A DNA stretch of 64,000 bases from Streptomyces sp. I05A-00742 (GCF_013055795.1 NZ_JABETO010000018.1:1-64000); one strand, 5' to 3'. Positions 48,836 to 57,952 are shown, numbered from the stretch's first letter. Notes: generated from the letters alone by a model not told the origin. A program made the numbers and translations.

Positions 48836-50128
48836 ATGCCCGACAACCAGCAGCCGCAGCCCTCGAGGAATCCCGACGGCGACGCGAGCTCCCCGTCCGG
48901 TTCCCCGGCCGGCGGCGGCCCCGGCGAGAAGCCCCTGGTGCTCTGCGGCGCCCACCTCGCCGACGGCCGCGTGGTGGACGTCCGGCTCAGCGGCGGGCGC
49001 GTCGAGGCCGTCGGGACGGCGGGCAGCCTCGCCCCCGGCGTCCGCTGCGACCTCGCCGGCTACCTGCTGCTGCCGGCCCCCGCCGAGCCCCACGCGCACG
49101 CCGACACCGCGCTCACCGCCGACCTCGACGGCCCGGTCCCGGACGGCGTCGAGGACGTCCAGCGGCGCGCCACCGAGGCCGCCCTGCTCCAGCTCGGCCA
49201 CGGTGCCACCGCCGTGCGCTCGCACGTCCGGGTCGGCGATGTGCACGGGCTGCGGGCGCTGGAGGGCGTCCTGGCCGCCCGCCGCGTCCTGCGCGACCTC
49301 ACCGACCTCACGGCCGTCGCCGTCCCCCGGCTGCTCACCGGGCTCGCCGGGGCCGACGGACTGGCCGTGCTCCGGGACGCGGTCAAGATGGGCGCCACCG
49401 CCGTCGGCGGCTGCCCCGACCTCGACCCGGACCCCACCGGCTATGTGGAGGCCGTCCTCCAGATCGCGGCCGAGCACGGCTGCGCCGTCGACCTGCACAC
49501 CGACGCCGACGACCCGCCCCGGCTGGCCCGGCTCGCCGCGATGGCCGGCGGACTGCGCCCGGCCGTCACCCTCGGCCCGTGCGGCGGGCTGGCCCGGCTG
49601 CCGCGCGAGACGGCCGTCCGGGCGGCCGAACAGCTCGCCGCCGCCGGGGTGACCGTGGTGTGCCTGCCGCAGGGCGACTGCGGGGTGACCGCGCAGAGCC
49701 GCTACCGCGTCTCGCACGCCGCGCCCGTACGGCTGCTGCGCGCCGCGGGCGTCCGTGTCGCGGCCGGCAGCGGCGCGATCCGGGACGCCGCCAACCCGGT
49801 CGGCCGCGGCGACCCGCTGGAGGCCGCCTTCCTGCTCGCCTCGCGCGGCGAGCTGACCCCGGAGCAGGCGTACGAGGCGGTCTGCGGGCGGGCGCGGGAG
49901 GCGATGGGCCTGGCCGAGGTCCGGGTGGAGGCCGGTTTCCCGGCCGAGCTGCTGGCCGTCCGGGGCGGCGGGATCGCCGGGGTGCTGTCGCTCGGGTACA
50001 GCCGCCTGGTGGTGCACGGGGGGCGGGTGGTGTCCCGTACCAGCGCCGTCCGCGAGTACCGGCACTCGGCGGGCGCCGTGTCCCTGGACCTGCCCCGGCA
50101 GGCGCCGCGCGGGGGCGAACCCTCCTGA
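48836..50128 (+). CDS. Amidohydrolase, cytosine-deaminase-like
   Basis: 430 residues starting ATG 48836 after GGGAG. Metal ligands are the PHAHAD motif near residue 85-90 (amidohydrolase HxH), the central DLHTDADD, and a late aspartate region (AAGSGAIRDAANPVG) that deviates from the usual SDxxxP, so activity is uncertain. The C-terminal part (PAELLAVRGGGIAGVLSLGY then VHGGRVVSRTS) is the composite beta-sandwich typical of cytosine deaminases and dihydroorotase-like enzymes. The N-terminal 30 residues are disordered. The substrate is unknown. Confidence 0.85.
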   Translation: MPDNQQPQPSRNPDGDASSPSGSPAGGGPGEKPLVLCGAHLADGRVVDVRLSGGRVEAVGTAGSLAPGVRCDLAGYLLLPAPAEPHAHADTALTADLDGPVPDGVEDVQRRATEAALLQLGHGATAVRSHVRVGDVHGLRALEGVLAARRVLRDLTDLTAVAVPRLLTGLAGADGLAVLRDAVKMGATAVGGCPDLDPDPTGYVEAVLQIAAEHGCAVDLHTDADDPPRLARLAAMAGGLRPAVTLGPCGGLARLPRETAVRAAEQLAAAGVTVVCLPQGDCGVTAQSRYRVSHAAPVRLLRAAGVRVAAGSGAIRDAANPVGRGDPLEAAFLLASRGELTPEQAYEAVCGRAREAMGLAEVRVEAGFPAELLAVRGGGIAGVLSLGYSRLVVHGGRVVSRTSAVREYRHSAGAVSLDLPRQAPRGGEPS

Positions 50129-50160
50129 TGCCCGGTCCGGGCGGGGCGTACGGTCGGATC

Positions 50161-50823
50161 ATGCGCATTGTCATCGCTGGTGGACATGGACAGATCGCGC
50201 GCCGGCTGGAGCGGCTGCTCGCCGCGCGCGGGGACGAGGTGGCCGGCATGGTCCGTCGGCCGGAACAGGCGGGCGACCTGCTCGCCGCGGGCGCCGAACC
50301 GGTCGTCTGCGACCTGGAGTCGGCGTCCGTCGCGGACGTCGCCCGGCACCTGGAGGGCGCCGACGCCGCCGTCTTCGCGGCCGGCGCGGGCCCCGGCAGC
50401 GGCGTCGAACGCAAGGACACCGTGGACCGCGGCGCGGCCGCGCTCTTCGCCGACGCGGCGGAGGCGGCCGGGGTGCGGCGCTTCGTCGTCGTCTCCAGCA
50501 TGGGCGCCGACGGCGAGCCCCCCGAGGGCACCGACCCGGTCTTCGCGGCCTACCTGCGGGCCAAGGGCGCCGCGGACGAGGACGTCCGCTCGCGCGCGGG
50601 CCTGGACTGGACGATCCTGCGCCCCGGCCGCCTCACGGACGACCCCGGCACCGGCAGGGTCACGCTCGACGCGTCCACGGGCCGCGGCGAGGTCACCCGC
50701 GACGATGTCGCGGCGGTCCTGCTGGCGCTGCTGGACGCACCGGGCACGGCCGGCCGGACGCTGGAGCTGACCGGCGGCACGACGCCGGTGGCGGAGGCGG
50801 TGCGGAACGTGGCCGGCTGCTGA
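50161..50823 (+). CDS. NAD(P)-binding atypical short-chain dehydrogenase
   Basis: 220 residues. The Rossmann motif GGHGQIARRLERLLAARGDE starts at residue 7, in the YwnB/HSCARG-like NAD(P)H-binding family. SSMGAD and YLRAKGAADEDVRSRAGLDW (which holds the usual Tyr/Lys) are recognisable, and LDWTILRPGRLTDD is typical. The start codon is preceded by TACGGT at 7-12 bases and has no ribosome site, so leaderless transcription is plausible. Confidence 0.88.
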   Translation: MRIVIAGGHGQIARRLERLLAARGDEVAGMVRRPEQAGDLLAAGAEPVVCDLESASVADVARHLEGADAAVFAAGAGPGSGVERKDTVDRGAAALFADAAEAAGVRRFVVVSSMGADGEPPEGTDPVFAAYLRAKGAADEDVRSRAGLDWTILRPGRLTDDPGTGRVTLDASTGRGEVTRDDVAAVLLALLDAPGTAGRTLELTGGTTPVAEAVRNVAGC

Positions 50824-50847
50824 GACGGGTCGGCTCGGGGCAGCAGA

Positions 50848-50879
50848 AAGGCCCCTGTTCCCGGAGGAACAGGGGCCTT
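50848..50879. terminator. Terminator with CGGA tetraloop
   Basis: AAGGCCCCTGTTCC (50848-50861) pairs perfectly with GGAACAGGGGCCTT (50866-50879). It serves the plus-strand gene ending at 50823 and the tRNA-Tyr from the other side. Confidence 0.9.
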
Positions 50880-50885
50880 CTCCTG

Positions 50886-50967
50886 TGGCGGCGCCAGGAT
50901 TCGAACCTGGGTAGGCTAAGCCGACGGATTTACAGTCCGCTCCCATTGGCCACTCGGGCACACCGCC
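50886..50967 (-). tRNA. tRNA-Tyr (GTA)
   Basis: 82 bases with a long variable arm (class II). The acceptor is GGCGGTG/CGCCGCC, the anticodon loop CTGTAAA with anticodon GTA, and the T arm CAGGTTCGAATCCTG. In S. coelicolor the tRNA-Tyr gene is the attachment site of the SLP1 integrative plasmid (established). Here yajQ follows directly, with no integrase or duplicated 3-prime end nearby, so the site is unoccupied. Confidence 0.96.
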
Positions 50968-51201
50968 ATGGGGCTGCTTCGGACTCCCTTTCGAGAGTTC
51001 CTGGCAACGACGTAAACCATACCCGATGCCCGGGGGTGCTCCGCCACTCGATTCGAAGCCAGCCGAACGCTTCCGGGATGACTAGGCTTGCGGGGCGGCC
51101 GCCCTCCGGACCCGTCCCGGCCACCCGCCGGGAGCCTCCCCGGAGGCGCCCCCCACGCCGCGACCCCTGACGGAAATCTACGCACGAGGAGCCAACTCAA
51201 T

Positions 51202-51690
51202 ATGGCCGACTCCAGTTTCGACATCGTCTCGAAGGTCGAGCGGCAGGAGGTCGACAACGCCCTCAACCAGGCCGCCAAGGAGATCTCGCAGCGCTACGAC
51301 TTCAAGAACGTCGGCGCCTCGATCGCCTGGTCCGGCGAGAAGATCGAGATGCGGGCCAACTCCGAGGAGCGGGTCAAGGCGATTCTCGATGTCTTCCAGT
51401 CGAAGCTCATCAAGCGCGGCATCTCGCTGAAGTCCCTGGACGCGGGCGAGCCGCAGGCATCGGGCAAGGAGTACAAGATCTTCGCTTCTCTTGAGGAGGG
51501 CATCTCCCAGGAGAACGCCAAGAAGGTCGCCAAGATCATCCGCGACGAGGGCCCGAAGGGCGTCAAGGCCCAGGTCCAGGGCGACGAGCTGCGCGTCTCC
51601 TCCAAGAGCCGCGACGACCTCCAGGCCGTCATCACGCTGCTCAAGGGCAAGGACCTGGACTTCGCCCTCCAGTTCGTGAACTACCGCTAG
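51202..51690 (+). CDS. yajQ: YajQ-family nucleotide-binding protein
   Basis: 162 residues, the usual length. DFKNVGASIAWSGEKIEMRA and ISLKSLDAGEPQASGKEYKI are typical, with the C-terminal SSKSRDDLQAVITLLKGKDL then DFALQFVNYR. Family members bind cyclic di-GMP or nucleic acid (known for Xanthomonas and Haemophilus relatives); the role in Streptomyces is unclear. ATG 51202 follows GAGGAGCC at 12-base spacing. A long hairpin follows the gene. Confidence 0.95.
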   Translation: MADSSFDIVSKVERQEVDNALNQAAKEISQRYDFKNVGASIAWSGEKIEMRANSEERVKAILDVFQSKLIKRGISLKSLDAGEPQASGKEYKIFASLEEGISQENAKKVAKIIRDEGPKGVKAQVQGDELRVSSKSRDDLQAVITLLKGKDLDFALQFVNYR

Positions 51691-51707
51691 CCGCGGGCAC
51701 CCGGCGC

Positions 51708-51752
51708 GAGGGCGCGCAGGGAAAGGTTCCGGCCTTTTTCCTGCGCGCCCTC
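51708..51752. terminator. Long hairpin after yajQ
   Basis: GAGGGCGCGCAGG (51708-51720) pairs with 51740-51752. The loop contains GAAAGG and CCTTTTTC, which extend the stem; the T-run gives an intrinsic-terminator look in the plus direction. Confidence 0.88.
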
Positions 51753-51790
51753 ATCCGTTGTGCACCGCTTTCACGGCTCCCGACGAACCG

Positions 51791-52255
51791 TCAGAAGTCG
51801 ACGTTCGCGGCCTCGTCCACGCGCATCACCGACTCCTGGTGGAACTGCTTCTTGTAAGCGGCGCGGATCGCCTCGATGCCCGGGTCCTTGGCGCGCGCCT
51901 GCCGCTTCGGGTAGAGGACCGTCAGCTCGTAGGAGCGCTCGCGGATGACGACGCCCTTGGCGTCCCGCCACTGGCCGCGGGCGTTCTCGATGGTCAGGCC
52001 GTCGGGGAAGACGGGCGTGACGCGCTTGGCGACGAAGTCCGTGAACTGCTTGTCGGTCACGTCCGGCCGGCCGCCGTTGCCTCCCGTGCCGAAATACAGA
52101 TGGGTGCCGATGTACGGCTTGCCCCGCACCGGTGTCTGCTGGGCGGCGGGGGCCGTGTCGGTGTCGAGCGCGGCGTAGGCCGTGGGAGCCCCCACGGCGA
52201 GCACCGCCGCGGCGGTGACGGCGGCGGCGCGCAGCCGGGGCCTGGTGCTGAGCAT
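51791..52255 (-). CDS. Secreted DUF3574 protein
   Basis: 154 residues, ATG 52255 after GGGAGGGAA. A Sec signal peptide (MLSTRPRLRAAAVTAAAVLA, VGAPTAYA) is followed by the DUF3574 core: GTHLYFGTGGNGGRPDVTDK, then FTDFVAKRVTPVFPDGLTIE and VVIRERSYELTVLYPK. The function of the family is unknown. It stands alone, converging on yajQ. Confidence 0.88.
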   Translation of the reverse strand: MLSTRPRLRAAAVTAAAVLAVGAPTAYAALDTDTAPAAQQTPVRGKPYIGTHLYFGTGGNGGRPDVTDKQFTDFVAKRVTPVFPDGLTIENARGQWRDAKGVVIRERSYELTVLYPKRQARAKDPGIEAIRAAYKKQFHQESVMRVDEAANVDF

Positions 52256-52418
52256 GGTGCGATTCCCTCCCGTAGGGCACCGGCCCGGCGGCCGACGCAC
52301 TCCCGCGCGGACGTGCGCGGCCCCCAACTCTGGTGCGTACGGGGGACGTCGGCAGGGAATCGCCCGGTCTTGGCCGAAAGCGGACGCCCGGGGTGCGGGA
52401 GCGGCCGGGCGCGCGCCG

Positions 52419-52811
52419 TCAGCGGGTCGCGAACGGCTCGTCCGTGGGGACGATTTCGCGGCCGAGCGGCATGAGGGAGATCGGGATCAGCTTGAAGTTC
52501 GCGATGCCCAGCGGGATGCCGATGATGGTCACGCAGAGCGCGATGCCGGTGAGGATGTGGCCCAGCGCCAGCCACCATCCCGCGAAGACCAGCCAGATGA
52601 CGTTCCCCAGCAGCGAACCGGCCCCGGCGTCGCGCCGTTCGACCGTCGTACGGCCGAAGGGCCAGAGTGCGTAGGACGCGATGCGGAAGCTGGCGATGCC
52701 GAAGGGGATGGTCACGATGAGTACACAGCAGATCAGGCCGGCGACGACGTAGCCGATGGCCATCCAGAGGCCGCAGAGGACCAGCCAGATGACATTCAGG
52801 ATGAACCTCAT
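52419..52811 (-). CDS. YccF-domain membrane protein
   Basis: 130 residues with two homologous membrane repeats, NVIWLVLCGLWMAIGYVVAG and NVIWLVFAGWWLALGHILTG, each followed by a short TIPFGIASFRIA- or TIIGIPLGIANF-type segment. This is the YccF (DUF307) pattern. The function is unknown. The start is ATG 52811, near GGGTTATTC. The 232-base gap to the next gene has no clear signal. Confidence 0.92.
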   Translation of the reverse strand: MRFILNVIWLVLCGLWMAIGYVVAGLICCVLIVTIPFGIASFRIASYALWPFGRTTVERRDAGAGSLLGNVIWLVFAGWWLALGHILTGIALCVTIIGIPLGIANFKLIPISLMPLGREIVPTDEPFATR

Positions 52812-53043
52812 GGAATAACCCTTTCACGCGACCGGTGCTCCGGCCAGCAAGACGCCCGGGCGGTCACGCACGGTTGCGCCGCTCCGGTCGGGGGCCTGAC
52901 GCGGGAGCAGGCTTCGGAGCCGCCCCGAGGAAGACGTTCGGACATGTTCCGGAGACGGAAGGCCATTCAGCCGCTCGTCCGGCGTCCCTACGGTTGGGGA
53001 CATCAGCCGAGCGAACACCTCGCACAGATCAAGGAGCGCCCCC

Positions 53044-53970
53044 ATGCGTGCTGTTGTCCAGAAGTCCTTCGGCGGCCCCGAGGTCCTGGAGCTGGTGGAG
53101 ACCGGGCGGCCGGTGCCGCTCGCGGCCGAGGTGCTGGTGCGGGTCGTGGCGAGCGGGGTGAACCCGGTGGACGTGGCGGTGCGGTCCGGGGCATATCCGC
53201 TGCTGGGGGAGCCGCCGTTCGGTGTGGGCTGGGATGTCTCGGGGGTGGTGGAGGAGGCCGCTCCCGGGGCCCGGTTCAAGGTCGGGGACGAGGTGTACGG
53301 GATGCCGTTCTTCCCGCGGGCCGCGAACGCCTACGCCGAGTACGTGGCCGTCCCGTCGCGGCAGGTGGCCCTCAAGCCCGCCTCGCTGGACCATGTGCAC
53401 GCCGCGGCGCTGCCGCTCGCGGCGCTCACGGCCTGGCAGGGGCTGGTGGACGCGGCGCGGGTGGCCGAGGGCGACCGGGTGCTGGTCCACCGCGCGGCGG
53501 GCGGCGTGGGCCACCTCGCCGTCCAGATCGCGAAGGCCCGCGGTGCCGAGGTGACCGCCCTGGCCAGTGCCGGGCGGCACGAGTTCCTCCGCGGTCTGGG
53601 CGCCGACCACGTCGTCGACTACCGGAACACGGACTTCACCGAGGCCGTGAAGGACATGGACGTGGTCTTCGACTCCACGTCCCAGGGCGACCGTTCGCTC
53701 ACCGTGCTGCGCCCCGGCGGCACGCTCGTCAGCATCATGGAGCACGGGGACCGCGACCTCGCCGCCCGGACCGAGGCGGCCGGGTTCCGCTTCGCCGGGG
53801 TCTCGGTGGAGCCGGACCACGCGGCCCTGGAGGCCATCGCCGGACTCGTGGACGCCGGCCGGATCCGGCCGCACGTCGACGCGACGTTCCCGCTGGCCGA
53901 GGCGGGCGGGGCGCATGAGCTGGTGGGCTCCGGGCGGGTGCGGGGCAAGGTCGTGCTGACCGTCGGCTGA
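53044..53970 (+). CDS. NADP-dependent quinone oxidoreductase, zinc-free MDR family
   Basis: 308 residues. The medium-chain dehydrogenase fold is clear: ASGVNPVDVAVRSGAYPLLG near the start, GWDVSGVVEEAAPGARFKVG, and the nucleotide-binding segment RVLVHRAAGGVGHLAVQIAK. Catalytic zinc ligands are missing, as in quinone oxidoreductases. The final GGAHELVGSGRVRGKVVLTV is typical of this family. The natural substrate is unknown. It lies upstream of an AraC regulator in the same direction. Confidence 0.92.
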   Translation: MRAVVQKSFGGPEVLELVETGRPVPLAAEVLVRVVASGVNPVDVAVRSGAYPLLGEPPFGVGWDVSGVVEEAAPGARFKVGDEVYGMPFFPRAANAYAEYVAVPSRQVALKPASLDHVHAAALPLAALTAWQGLVDAARVAEGDRVLVHRAAGGVGHLAVQIAKARGAEVTALASAGRHEFLRGLGADHVVDYRNTDFTEAVKDMDVVFDSTSQGDRSLTVLRPGGTLVSIMEHGDRDLAARTEAAGFRFAGVSVEPDHAALEAIAGLVDAGRIRPHVDATFPLAEAGGAHELVGSGRVRGKVVLTVG

Positions 53971-54032
53971 CGGCTTCCGGGGCGGCCGGGCCCGGCCCCT
54001 ATCGTGTGGGGCCTTACGGAGAGGAGAACGCG

Positions 54033-54974
54033 GTGGACATCCTGACCGAGGCGCTGGCCTCGATGCGGACCGGGAGCCCGGCCTCCGTCCGTACCGACGG
54101 GCACGCGCCGTGGGGGCTGCGGCTGCCGCCCGTCGCGGGGGCGGGGTTCCACGTGGTGCTGCACGGCAGGTGCTGGATGATCCCGCTGGACGACGCGGAG
54201 ACGTACCCGGAGCCGGTCCTGCTGGAGACCGGCGACGTGATCTTCCTGCGGGACGGGCGCGGCCACATCCTCGCCGATCACCCGGACACCCCGGCCACGG
54301 ACGAGGACGCCGCGCCGTTCTGCCTCGGCACGCCGATCGGGACGGTCACGCTGGGCGGCGACGGGCAGCGCACCAGTCTGCTGTGCGGCAACTACCACCT
54401 GGACCAGGGCAGGCCGCACCCGCTCGTCGGGCGGCTGCCCGCGGTGATCCACCTGCCGACGCGGGACGGCCGGCACCCCGAGCTGAGCGCCGCCGTGCGG
54501 TTGCTCGGGGCGGAGGTGGAGAACCCGCGGCCGGGCTCGGCGGGCATCGTGCCCTCGCTGATCGACTCGCTGCTGCTGTACATCCTGCGGGCCTGGCTGG
54601 AGGACCGGCCGGCCGGGGACGGCGCGGGGTGGGCCGCGGCGCTGGGCGACCCGGTGGTGGCGCCGGCGCTCAGCGCGATCCACGAGGACCCGTCGGCGCA
54701 GTGGACGGTCGAGTCGCTGGCCGGGCGTTCCGGGCTGTCGCGGGCGGCGTTCGCCCGGCGGTTCACGACGCTCGTCGGGGAGCCGCCCGTGGCGTATCTG
54801 ACCCGCTGGCGGATGACGACGGCGGCGCGGCTGCTGCGCGAGTCGGACGCCCCGCTGACCGCTGTGGCGGCGCGGGCCGGGTACGGCTCGGAGTTCGCCT
54901 TCGCCAAGGCGTTCAAGCGGGAGTTCGGGCAGCCGCCGGGCGGGTACCGGAGGGCGGCGCGGGCCGCGGCCTGA
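54033..54974 (+). CDS. AraC-family transcriptional regulator with cupin domain
   Basis: 313 residues starting GTG 54033 after GAGGAGAAC. The N-terminal cupin (GFHVVLHGRCWMIPLDDAET, LETGDVIFLRDGRGHILADH) is a likely ligand-binding domain. The C-terminal AraC domain has two helix-turn-helices: WTVESLAGRSGLSRAAFARR and APLTAVAARAGYGSEFAFAK, then FKREFGQPPGGYR. It may regulate the neighbouring oxidoreductase gene, which ends 62 bases upstream on the same strand (inference). Confidence 0.94.
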   Translation: MDILTEALASMRTGSPASVRTDGHAPWGLRLPPVAGAGFHVVLHGRCWMIPLDDAETYPEPVLLETGDVIFLRDGRGHILADHPDTPATDEDAAPFCLGTPIGTVTLGGDGQRTSLLCGNYHLDQGRPHPLVGRLPAVIHLPTRDGRHPELSAAVRLLGAEVENPRPGSAGIVPSLIDSLLLYILRAWLEDRPAGDGAGWAAALGDPVVAPALSAIHEDPSAQWTVESLAGRSGLSRAAFARRFTTLVGEPPVAYLTRWRMTTAARLLRESDAPLTAVAARAGYGSEFAFAKAFKREFGQPPGGYRRAARAAA

Positions 54975-55091
54975 GGCGGCGGGCGTCCCCCGTTCGGCGT
55001 AGCGCAGCGCGCCGCCGGGCGGCCCGGAGGCCATGGTGGGCGTGCCGCCGTCCGGCGGGCGAGGCCGTCCAGGGGGAGCCCAGGAGGAACC

Positions 55092-55301
55092 ATGCGCACT
55101 GTGATCCTGTCGGTGGCACTGGCCGCCGTGAGCGTGCTCGGCGTCACCACCGCGCAGGCGGGGCCGGCCGACATCGACGTGTTCACCTGCGTCGACGGTG
55201 GCGGCATACCGGACTACGGCGACGCCGACAAGGGCGAGTTGACGGTGGACATCAAGGCCACCTGCAAGGGCGGCTCGCACAACGGCGAGACGGTCTCCTA
55301 G
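55092..55301 (+). CDS. Small secreted protein with two cysteines
   Basis: 69 residues, ATG 55092 after CCCAGGAGGAACC. A clear signal peptide, MRTVILSVALAAVSVLGVTT then AQAGPAD, leaves a 45-residue mature peptide with two cysteines (FTCVDGGG, KATCKGG) that could form a disulphide. The function is unknown. It converges on htpX with a 4-base overlap of the two stop ends. Confidence 0.8.
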   Translation: MRTVILSVALAAVSVLGVTTAQAGPADIDVFTCVDGGGIPDYGDADKGELTVDIKATCKGGSHNGETVS

Positions 55302-56188
55302 CCGAGCTCCCGGTCCCCCGTCGGGCCCCGGCCGCCGCCCGCCATGCGCTCCAGGCGGCCGATCCGCTCGGCCATGGGCGGGTGGGTGGAGAAGAGCTTG
55401 GACATGCCCTCGCCGGGCCGGAACGGGTTCGCGATCATCAGGTGGCTCGCGGTCTCCAGGCGGGGCTCGGGCGGGAGCGGCAGCTGCTTGGTGCCCGCGT
55501 CCAGCTTGCGGAGGGCGGACGCCAGGGCGAGGGGGTCGCCGGTGAGGCGGGCGCCGGACGCGTCGGCCTCGTACTCGCGGGAGCGGCTGACGGCGAGCTG
55601 GATCAGGGAGGCGGCGATCGGGCCCAGCAGCATGATCATGATCATGCCGATGATGCCGGGGCCCTCGTCGTCGTCGGACCGGCCGATCGGGATCAGCCAG
55701 GCGAAGTTCACCAGGAACATCACCACCGACGCGAGGGCGCCCGCGACCGACGAGATCAGGATGTCGCGGTTGTAGACGTGGCTGAGCTCGTGGCCGATGA
55801 CGCCGCGCAGCTCGCGCTCGTCGAGGAGGCGCAGGATGCCGTCGGTGCAGCAGACCGCGGCGTTGCGCGGGTTGCGGCCGGTGGCGAAGGCGTTGGGGGC
55901 CTCGGTCGGCGAGATGTACAGCCGGGGCATGGGCTGGCGGGCGGCGGTGGAGAGCTCGCGGACCATGCGGTAGAGGTGCGGCGCCTCGAACTCGCTGACC
56001 GGGCGGGCCCGCATGGCCCGCAGGGCGATCTTGTCGCTGTTCCAGTAGGCGTAGGCGTTGGTGCCCAGCGCCACCAGGACGGCGACGAGCAAGCCCGTGC
56101 GGCCGAAGAGGCTGCCGATGACGATGATGAGCGCGGACAGGCCGCCGAGAAGTACGGCGGTCCTGAGCCCGTTGTGCCGGCGGTGCAC
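55298..56188 (-). CDS. htpX: Membrane zinc metalloprotease HtpX
   Basis: 296 residues. The M48 active-site helix GVIGHELSHVYNRDILISSV has the HEXXH motif, and SREYEADASGARL supplies the third zinc ligand (Glu). Membrane segments flank it (AVLLGGLSALIIVIGSLFGR at the N-terminus, SVAGALASVVMFLVNFAWLI later). HtpX degrades misfolded membrane proteins. The start is GTG 56186-56188 with GGAGGG upstream. It sits next to the second nuo cluster, as in S. coelicolor (recalled). Confidence 0.96.
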   Translation of the reverse strand: MHRRHNGLRTAVLLGGLSALIIVIGSLFGRTGLLVAVLVALGTNAYAYWNSDKIALRAMRARPVSEFEAPHLYRMVRELSTAARQPMPRLYISPTEAPNAFATGRNPRNAAVCCTDGILRLLDERELRGVIGHELSHVYNRDILISSVAGALASVVMFLVNFAWLIPIGRSDDDEGPGIIGMIMIMLLGPIAASLIQLAVSRSREYEADASGARLTGDPLALASALRKLDAGTKQLPLPPEPRLETASHLMIANPFRPGEGMSKLFSTHPPMAERIGRLERMAGGGRGPTGDRELG

Positions 56189-56344
56189 GGTACGCCCTCC
56201 AGGTGGTGCGGCAGGGGAACCCTTGAACCAGTGGAACCTTTCGTACTGGTCAACGCGAGGCGGAGCTCGCTAGTTCCCTTGTGCACGGGGTGGGGCGTGG
56301 GCTGTTCGGGTGAGCGCGGCGGCGGATCTCGTCGGCACCGCGGA

Positions 56345-56377
56345 GGGGCGCCCCGATCTTTCTGGAGGGGACGCCCC
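56345..56377 (-). terminator. Hairpin after nuoN
   Basis: On the minus strand GGGGCGTCCCC and GGGGCGCCCC pair with one bulge around a 12-base loop, 7 bases beyond the nuoN stop codon. Confidence 0.7.
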
Positions 56378-56383
56378 AACCCT

Positions 56384-57952
56384 TTACAGGAGCGTTCCCG
56401 AGGCGAAGCGCAGCACCAGCTGCGGTGCGCCCGAGAGGGCGACCCCCGCCAGCGCGGCCGCGCCGATCGCCGCCGCGAGGGGGAAGGGCACGCGGGTCCT
56501 CGTCGCGGCGATGCCGCCCTCGGTCCCGCCCTCGACGCCGCCCTCCGCCGGGCCCGCCGGGCGGAAGAGCACGGCCGTCCACCGGAGGTAGTAGTAGAGG
56601 GCGATCACCACATTGACGGCCATGACCGCCGCCAGCCACCCCAGCCCGGCGTCGATCGCCACCGAGAAGACCGTGACCTTGGCGAACAGTCCGATGACGC
56701 CCGGCGGCAGCCCCGCGAGGCAGAGCAGGAAGAAGCCGAGGGCGAGCGCCGCGAGGGGGCTGCGGGCGGAGAGGCCGCGGTAGTCGGTGAGGCGGTGGTC
56801 CGGGCTGGTGCGGGCGACGAGGGCGGCGACCGCGAAGGCGCCGAGGTTCACGGCCGCGTACATCAGGGCGTAGGCGACGGTGGAGCCGACGGCGTGGCCC
56901 GGGTCCTGGATGTATCCGGCGGCGGCCAGCGGGACCAGCAGGTAGCCGGCCTGGCCGACCGAGGACCAGGCGAGCAGGCGTACGGCGCTGTGCCGCCGGT
57001 CGGGGCGCTGGCGCAGCGCGGCGACGTTGCCGGCGGTCATGGTGAGGGCGGCGAGGACGGCGAGGGCCGGGCCCCAGACGTCGGAGTAGGACGGGAACGC
57101 GACGACCGTCACGAGGGCGATGCCGGTGAAGCCGACCGCCTTGCCGACGACGGAGAGGTAGCCGGCGACCGGCAGCGGGGCGCCGACGTAGGCGTCCGGC
57201 ACCCAGAAGTGGAAGGGGGCGGCGGCCGTCTTGAAGGCGAAGCCGACGAGGGTGAGCACCACGCCGGTGCGGGCGAGGACGGTCAGCCGCGGGTCGACGT
57301 CGCCGAGGCTGTGGGCGACGTCGGTGAGGTGCATGGTGCCGGTGGCCGCGTAGACGAAGCTGACGCCGAGGAGGGTGACGGCGGTGGCGGTGACCGAGGA
57401 GAGGAAGAACTTCAGCGCCGCCTCGGAGGAGCGCCGGTCGCCGCGGCGCAGGCCGACGAGGGCGAAGGCGGGCAGCGAGGCGACCTCCAGGGCGACGACG
57501 AGGGTGGCGAGGTCGCGGGAGGCGGGCAGCAGGGCGGCGCCGGCGGCGGAGGACAGCAGCAGGAACCAGTACTCGCCGGCGGGCAGGTCCTCGTCCCGGA
57601 CGGTGGTGAAGGACAGCAGCGCGGTCAGCAGCGCCCCGCCGAGCACCAGGAACTGGATGACGAGCGTGAAGTGGTCGGCCTCGTAACTGCAGGTGTGGCT
57701 GCCGCCGGTGAGGCAGAAGGTGCTGCGGGTGCCGGCCCGCAGCGGGATCAGCGCGAGTCCGGCGAGGAGGAGGCCGCCGACGGTGATGCCGCCGAGGACG
57801 TTCTTCTTCTCCGCGGGCAGGAAGAGGTCGGCGACCAGGACGACGAGCGCCACGACGGCGGTGACGAGGGGCGGTGCGACGGCGAGCCAGTCGACGGACT
57901 GGACGATGCTCGGGGTGAGGGACCCGGCCAGGGAGTCGGCGAGGAGAACCAT
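56384..57952 (-). CDS. nuoN: NADH-quinone oxidoreductase subunit N
   Basis: 522 residues with 14 membrane helices, homologous to Mrp-type antiporters. The antiporter-like core has EVASLPAFALVGLRRGDRRS with the conserved Glu on helix 5, AAAPFHFWVPDAYVGAPLPV (the pumping Lys in TAAAPFHF), and LAWSSVGQAGYLLVPLAAAG. Together with NuoL and NuoM it forms the proton-pumping arm. It ends the H-to-N operon and overlaps the nuoM stop codon (TGATG). Confidence 0.95.
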   Translation of the reverse strand: MVLLADSLAGSLTPSIVQSVDWLAVAPPLVTAVVALVVLVADLFLPAEKKNVLGGITVGGLLLAGLALIPLRAGTRSTFCLTGGSHTCSYEADHFTLVIQFLVLGGALLTALLSFTTVRDEDLPAGEYWFLLLSSAAGAALLPASRDLATLVVALEVASLPAFALVGLRRGDRRSSEAALKFFLSSVTATAVTLLGVSFVYAATGTMHLTDVAHSLGDVDPRLTVLARTGVVLTLVGFAFKTAAAPFHFWVPDAYVGAPLPVAGYLSVVGKAVGFTGIALVTVVAFPSYSDVWGPALAVLAALTMTAGNVAALRQRPDRRHSAVRLLAWSSVGQAGYLLVPLAAAGYIQDPGHAVGSTVAYALMYAAVNLGAFAVAALVARTSPDHRLTDYRGLSARSPLAALALGFFLLCLAGLPPGVIGLFAKVTVFSVAIDAGLGWLAAVMAVNVVIALYYYLRWTAVLFRPAGPAEGGVEGGTEGGIAATRTRVPFPLAAAIGAAALAGVALSGAPQLVLRFASGTLL

